Shown here: piece by piece, positions 24,363-25,560 of the stretch | Position numbering within the stretch: the stretch's first letter is position 1 | Layout of the letters: each line of letters begins with the position of its first letter | Virus record (IMG/VR): IMGVR_UViG_3300033388_000304 | Coordinates: 1 to 25,560 of that record | Direction: 5' to 3' (one strand) | DNA: 25,560 bases | Source of the DNA: a virus | Notes under the pieces: generated by a model | Database searches by the model: none | The model's input: the letters and a program-made list of their open reading frames with translations, nothing else | What the model was told of the DNA's origin: nothing | Program-made: the position numbers and the translations under genes

Positions 24363-25118
24363 TTATTTTTCTTCTTGATTTTCTAGGCTCTCTAATCCTT
24401 GTCCAAACTGAACAGCTTGCAACTCTCTAATTGACATGCCTGCAAATTGTAATATTTTTAATACCAAAGTTGGTTCGTCATCCAATGGTAATTCAAAGTT
24501 TTGAAACGATGGGTTTGATTGGTTGAACACAGGTTCACCCCCTGCTAAGGTAGTATAAGTCCATTGAGGGTCTCTTGGATATCTAATATACTGACACCAT
24601 ATATTATCCTGCTGTAATCCGGTAGGACCAAACACAGTCATAGTTTCACCTGCAGTCACATATGCAGGATAAAGGTCATTAGGAGAGGTAAGCAGAGATG
24701 AGTTTAGTAACGTAATTTTTTTGTTAGTTACTTTCTCTACCTCTACAAAATCTGTTGCTAATGCTCCTGCACCTATAGCCGCAGAAGGACTATACAAAAC
24801 TTTATTTATAAAATAATAATCCGATGCAGTAGTGGCTACCGATGGCAGATTATAAAATTGAGTACCATTAAAAGTTAATGGAAGAAATTCAGAGAATAAA
24901 TCTATAACCTCTTCATAACCTTCTTTGATATCTGCGTATCCTGTGCCTGACTGTCTTGCATTTTCTTTTTGAACTTGGTAATTATACTGATAAAAATAAT
25001 CTTCGAATATATCTAACTGAGCTTGTTTAGCGTAAAGATTAAAATCTTGTGGTGATATGTATCCGTAATTATTTTTGTTGAGTATAGCCAAGACCGTATT
25101 TCGGACTGAGTTTATCAT
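24363..25118 (-). CDS. Putative head-tail connector/tail structural protein, 251 aa
   Basis: A soluble 251-aa protein. The N-terminal helices (NTVLAILNKNNYGYISPQDFNLYAKQAQL) are followed by a long aromatic helix (DIFEDYFYQYNYQVQ), then a beta-rich middle (FYNLPSVATTASDYYFINKVLY; VEKVTNKKITLL). Similar sequences occur, from memory, next to tail genes in Bacteroidetes phages, usually annotated only as structural. Being first after a terminator and promoter motif, it opens the tail operon. The acidic C-terminus (LESLENQEEK) looks disordered. Assignment is by position and fold impression. Confidence 0.55.
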   Translation of the reverse strand: MINSVRNTVLAILNKNNYGYISPQDFNLYAKQAQLDIFEDYFYQYNYQVQKENARQSGTGYADIKEGYEEVIDLFSEFLPLTFNGTQFYNLPSVATTASDYYFINKVLYSPSAAIGAGALATDFVEVEKVTNKKITLLNSSLLTSPNDLYPAYVTAGETMTVFGPTGLQQDNIWCQYIRYPRDPQWTYTTLAGGEPVFNQSNPSFQNFELPLDDEPTLVLKILQFAGMSIRELQAVQFGQGLESLENQEEK

Positions 25119-25134
25119 CTATAAATCTTTTTTA

Positions 25135-25142
25135 CAAAGATA
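25135..25142 (-). promoter_or_regulatory. TATCTTTG (TAnnTTTG) putative -7 promoter element of the tail operon
   Basis: A perfect TAnnTTTG octamer lies 16 nt before the ATG of the 251-aa gene and just beyond the U-run of the intrinsic terminator. This is the expected place for a promoter restarting transcription after the head genes. A TTTG at the usual -33 distance is not evident; the region is occupied by the terminator T-run. Confidence 0.45.
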
Positions 25143-25145
25143 AAC

Positions 25146-25178
25146 AAAAAAAAAAGAGGGTTGAAAAATCAACCCCCT
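25146..25178 (-). terminator. Intrinsic (rho-independent) terminator
   Basis: Bases 25156-25164 pair with 25169-25177 around a 4-nt loop. This is a 9-bp GC-containing stem with one wobble pair on the minus strand (GGGGGTTGA / TCAACCCTC), extended by one A-T pair at 25155/25178. On the minus strand it is followed at once by ten T (25155-25146). It lies 28 nt downstream of the 114-aa gene and should stop transcription coming from the head module. Confidence 0.85.
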
Positions 25179-25205
25179 AGTCACTATTCTAAATGTGCGC
25201 CTGCA

Positions 25206-25550
25206 CTACGATAAATGTTTTTCTAAATACTCTAGTTTTTCTACACCTTCATCAGTTTTGAAGTAAGAAGCTATCACATAAAGTGGGTCTTCTCCATAAG
25301 GAATAGTTAGAAGTCTCTTTTTATTAGAAGGCAAATTAAAGTATACATCTTTATTTTTGTTTCTGTATGCCAATAACCTTTCATCAAAAAACTTCTGAAT
25401 AGTTGAGTGTAACTTTAACGAAGGGTCATCAAGAGCTTGTAAAAAATCAGCCGGATAATTACGAGCATATACTAACATATCTCTTTTTAATTCAGCCGAT
25501 GACATCTTAGTAACATCACCATTAAGTAATACTCTACCTACAGACTCCAT
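25206..25550 (-). CDS. Hypothetical protein at the end of the upstream module (possibly partial)
   Basis: A frame of 114 residues from an ATG at 25550. It remains open to the window edge at 25560 (Leu-Glu-Ala precede the Met), so the true start may be further upstream and this may be the C-terminal part of a larger protein. The product is helical and charged (SSAELKRDMLVYARNYPADFL; STIQKFFDERLLAYRNKNKD) and ends KLEYLEKHLS. It may belong to the capsid/neck gene set upstream, because the terminator follows directly. I do not recognise it. Confidence 0.6.
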   Translation of the reverse strand: MESVGRVLLNGDVTKMSSAELKRDMLVYARNYPADFLQALDDPSLKLHSTIQKFFDERLLAYRNKNKDVYFNLPSNKKRLLTIPYGEDPLYVIASYFKTDEGVEKLEYLEKHLS

Positions 25551-25560
25551 TGCTTCTAGA

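Noticed and set aside
1-25560. tRNA genes, integrase, attachment sites, insertion sequences
   Set aside because: No cloverleaf with T-arm signature, no recombinase motifs and no terminal inverted repeats with transposase were seen; gaps are too short to hold most of these.

Overview
The window is best read as part of the genome of a tailed bacteriophage, probably a short-tailed (podovirus-like) phage of a Bacteroidetes host such as a marine flavobacterium. The evidence is as follows. The DNA is AT-rich and almost entirely coding, and genes overlap by 4-50 nt. Starts are preceded by A/T-rich sequence instead of clear Shine-Dalgarno motifs. The Bacteroidetes -7 promoter motif TAnnTTTG (as TATCTTTG) sits just upstream of two minus-strand genes. 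The large structural proteins have the style I associate with environmental Bacteroidetes phages: Cys-rich beta-repeats and a giant polyvalent ejection protein. No integrase, rRNA, tRNA or CRISPR array is visible. TAA, TAG and TGA all serve as stops, so the code looks standard. Host and family are inferred from memory of protein families, without database support.

Left arm (1-4002, plus strand): a compact nucleic-acid metabolism operon of eleven genes. In order: the 3' end of an acidic gene, an 81-aa unknown, an SF2/SNF2-type helicase, a two-helix small membrane protein, a VRR-NUC nuclease, a 117-aa unknown, a protein with a DnaA domain IV-like DNA-binding module, two small helical proteins (76 and 61 aa), an HNH endonuclease, a 30-aa single-span membrane peptide, and a PD-(D/E)xK-type nuclease. 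The helicase, three nucleases and DnaA-like binder suggest replication, recombination or attack on host DNA.

The two arms meet tail to tail at 3999-4002, where a palindromic CTAG provides TAG stops on both strands.

Right arm (3999-25560, minus strand, read right to left): a virion module. A 114-aa gene, possibly cut by the window edge, ends at a strong intrinsic terminator with a TAnnTTTG motif beyond it. Then come two probable neck/tail adaptor proteins (251 and 264 aa), an 1829-aa tail protein with Cys-rich C-terminal repeats, a 310-aa Cys-containing putative fibre, a 283-aa structural protein, and a 179-aa cupin-like protein. Three genes follow whose order and character resemble the T7 gp14-gp15-gp16 ejection (internal core) cassette: 346 aa (hydrophobic N-terminus, Ala-rich coiled coil), 635 aa, and 2818 aa. 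The 2818-aa protein occupies a third of the window. It carries an N-terminal tandem GLYTKS repeat, an HExxH zincin-like metallopeptidase domain, further unassigned globular domains, a long basic coiled-coil region and C-terminal membrane-type helices. It is probably delivered into the host with the DNA. A 51-aa very basic protein ends the module.

Small genes read directly from the sequence: the partial 48-aa ORF at 3-149, the 30-aa membrane peptide at 3500-3592, the 51-aa basic protein at 3999-4154, and a questionable 40-codon frame without ATG at 23446-23568. No stretch over 300 bases lacks a gene; the longest gap (23445-23561) is 117 nt.
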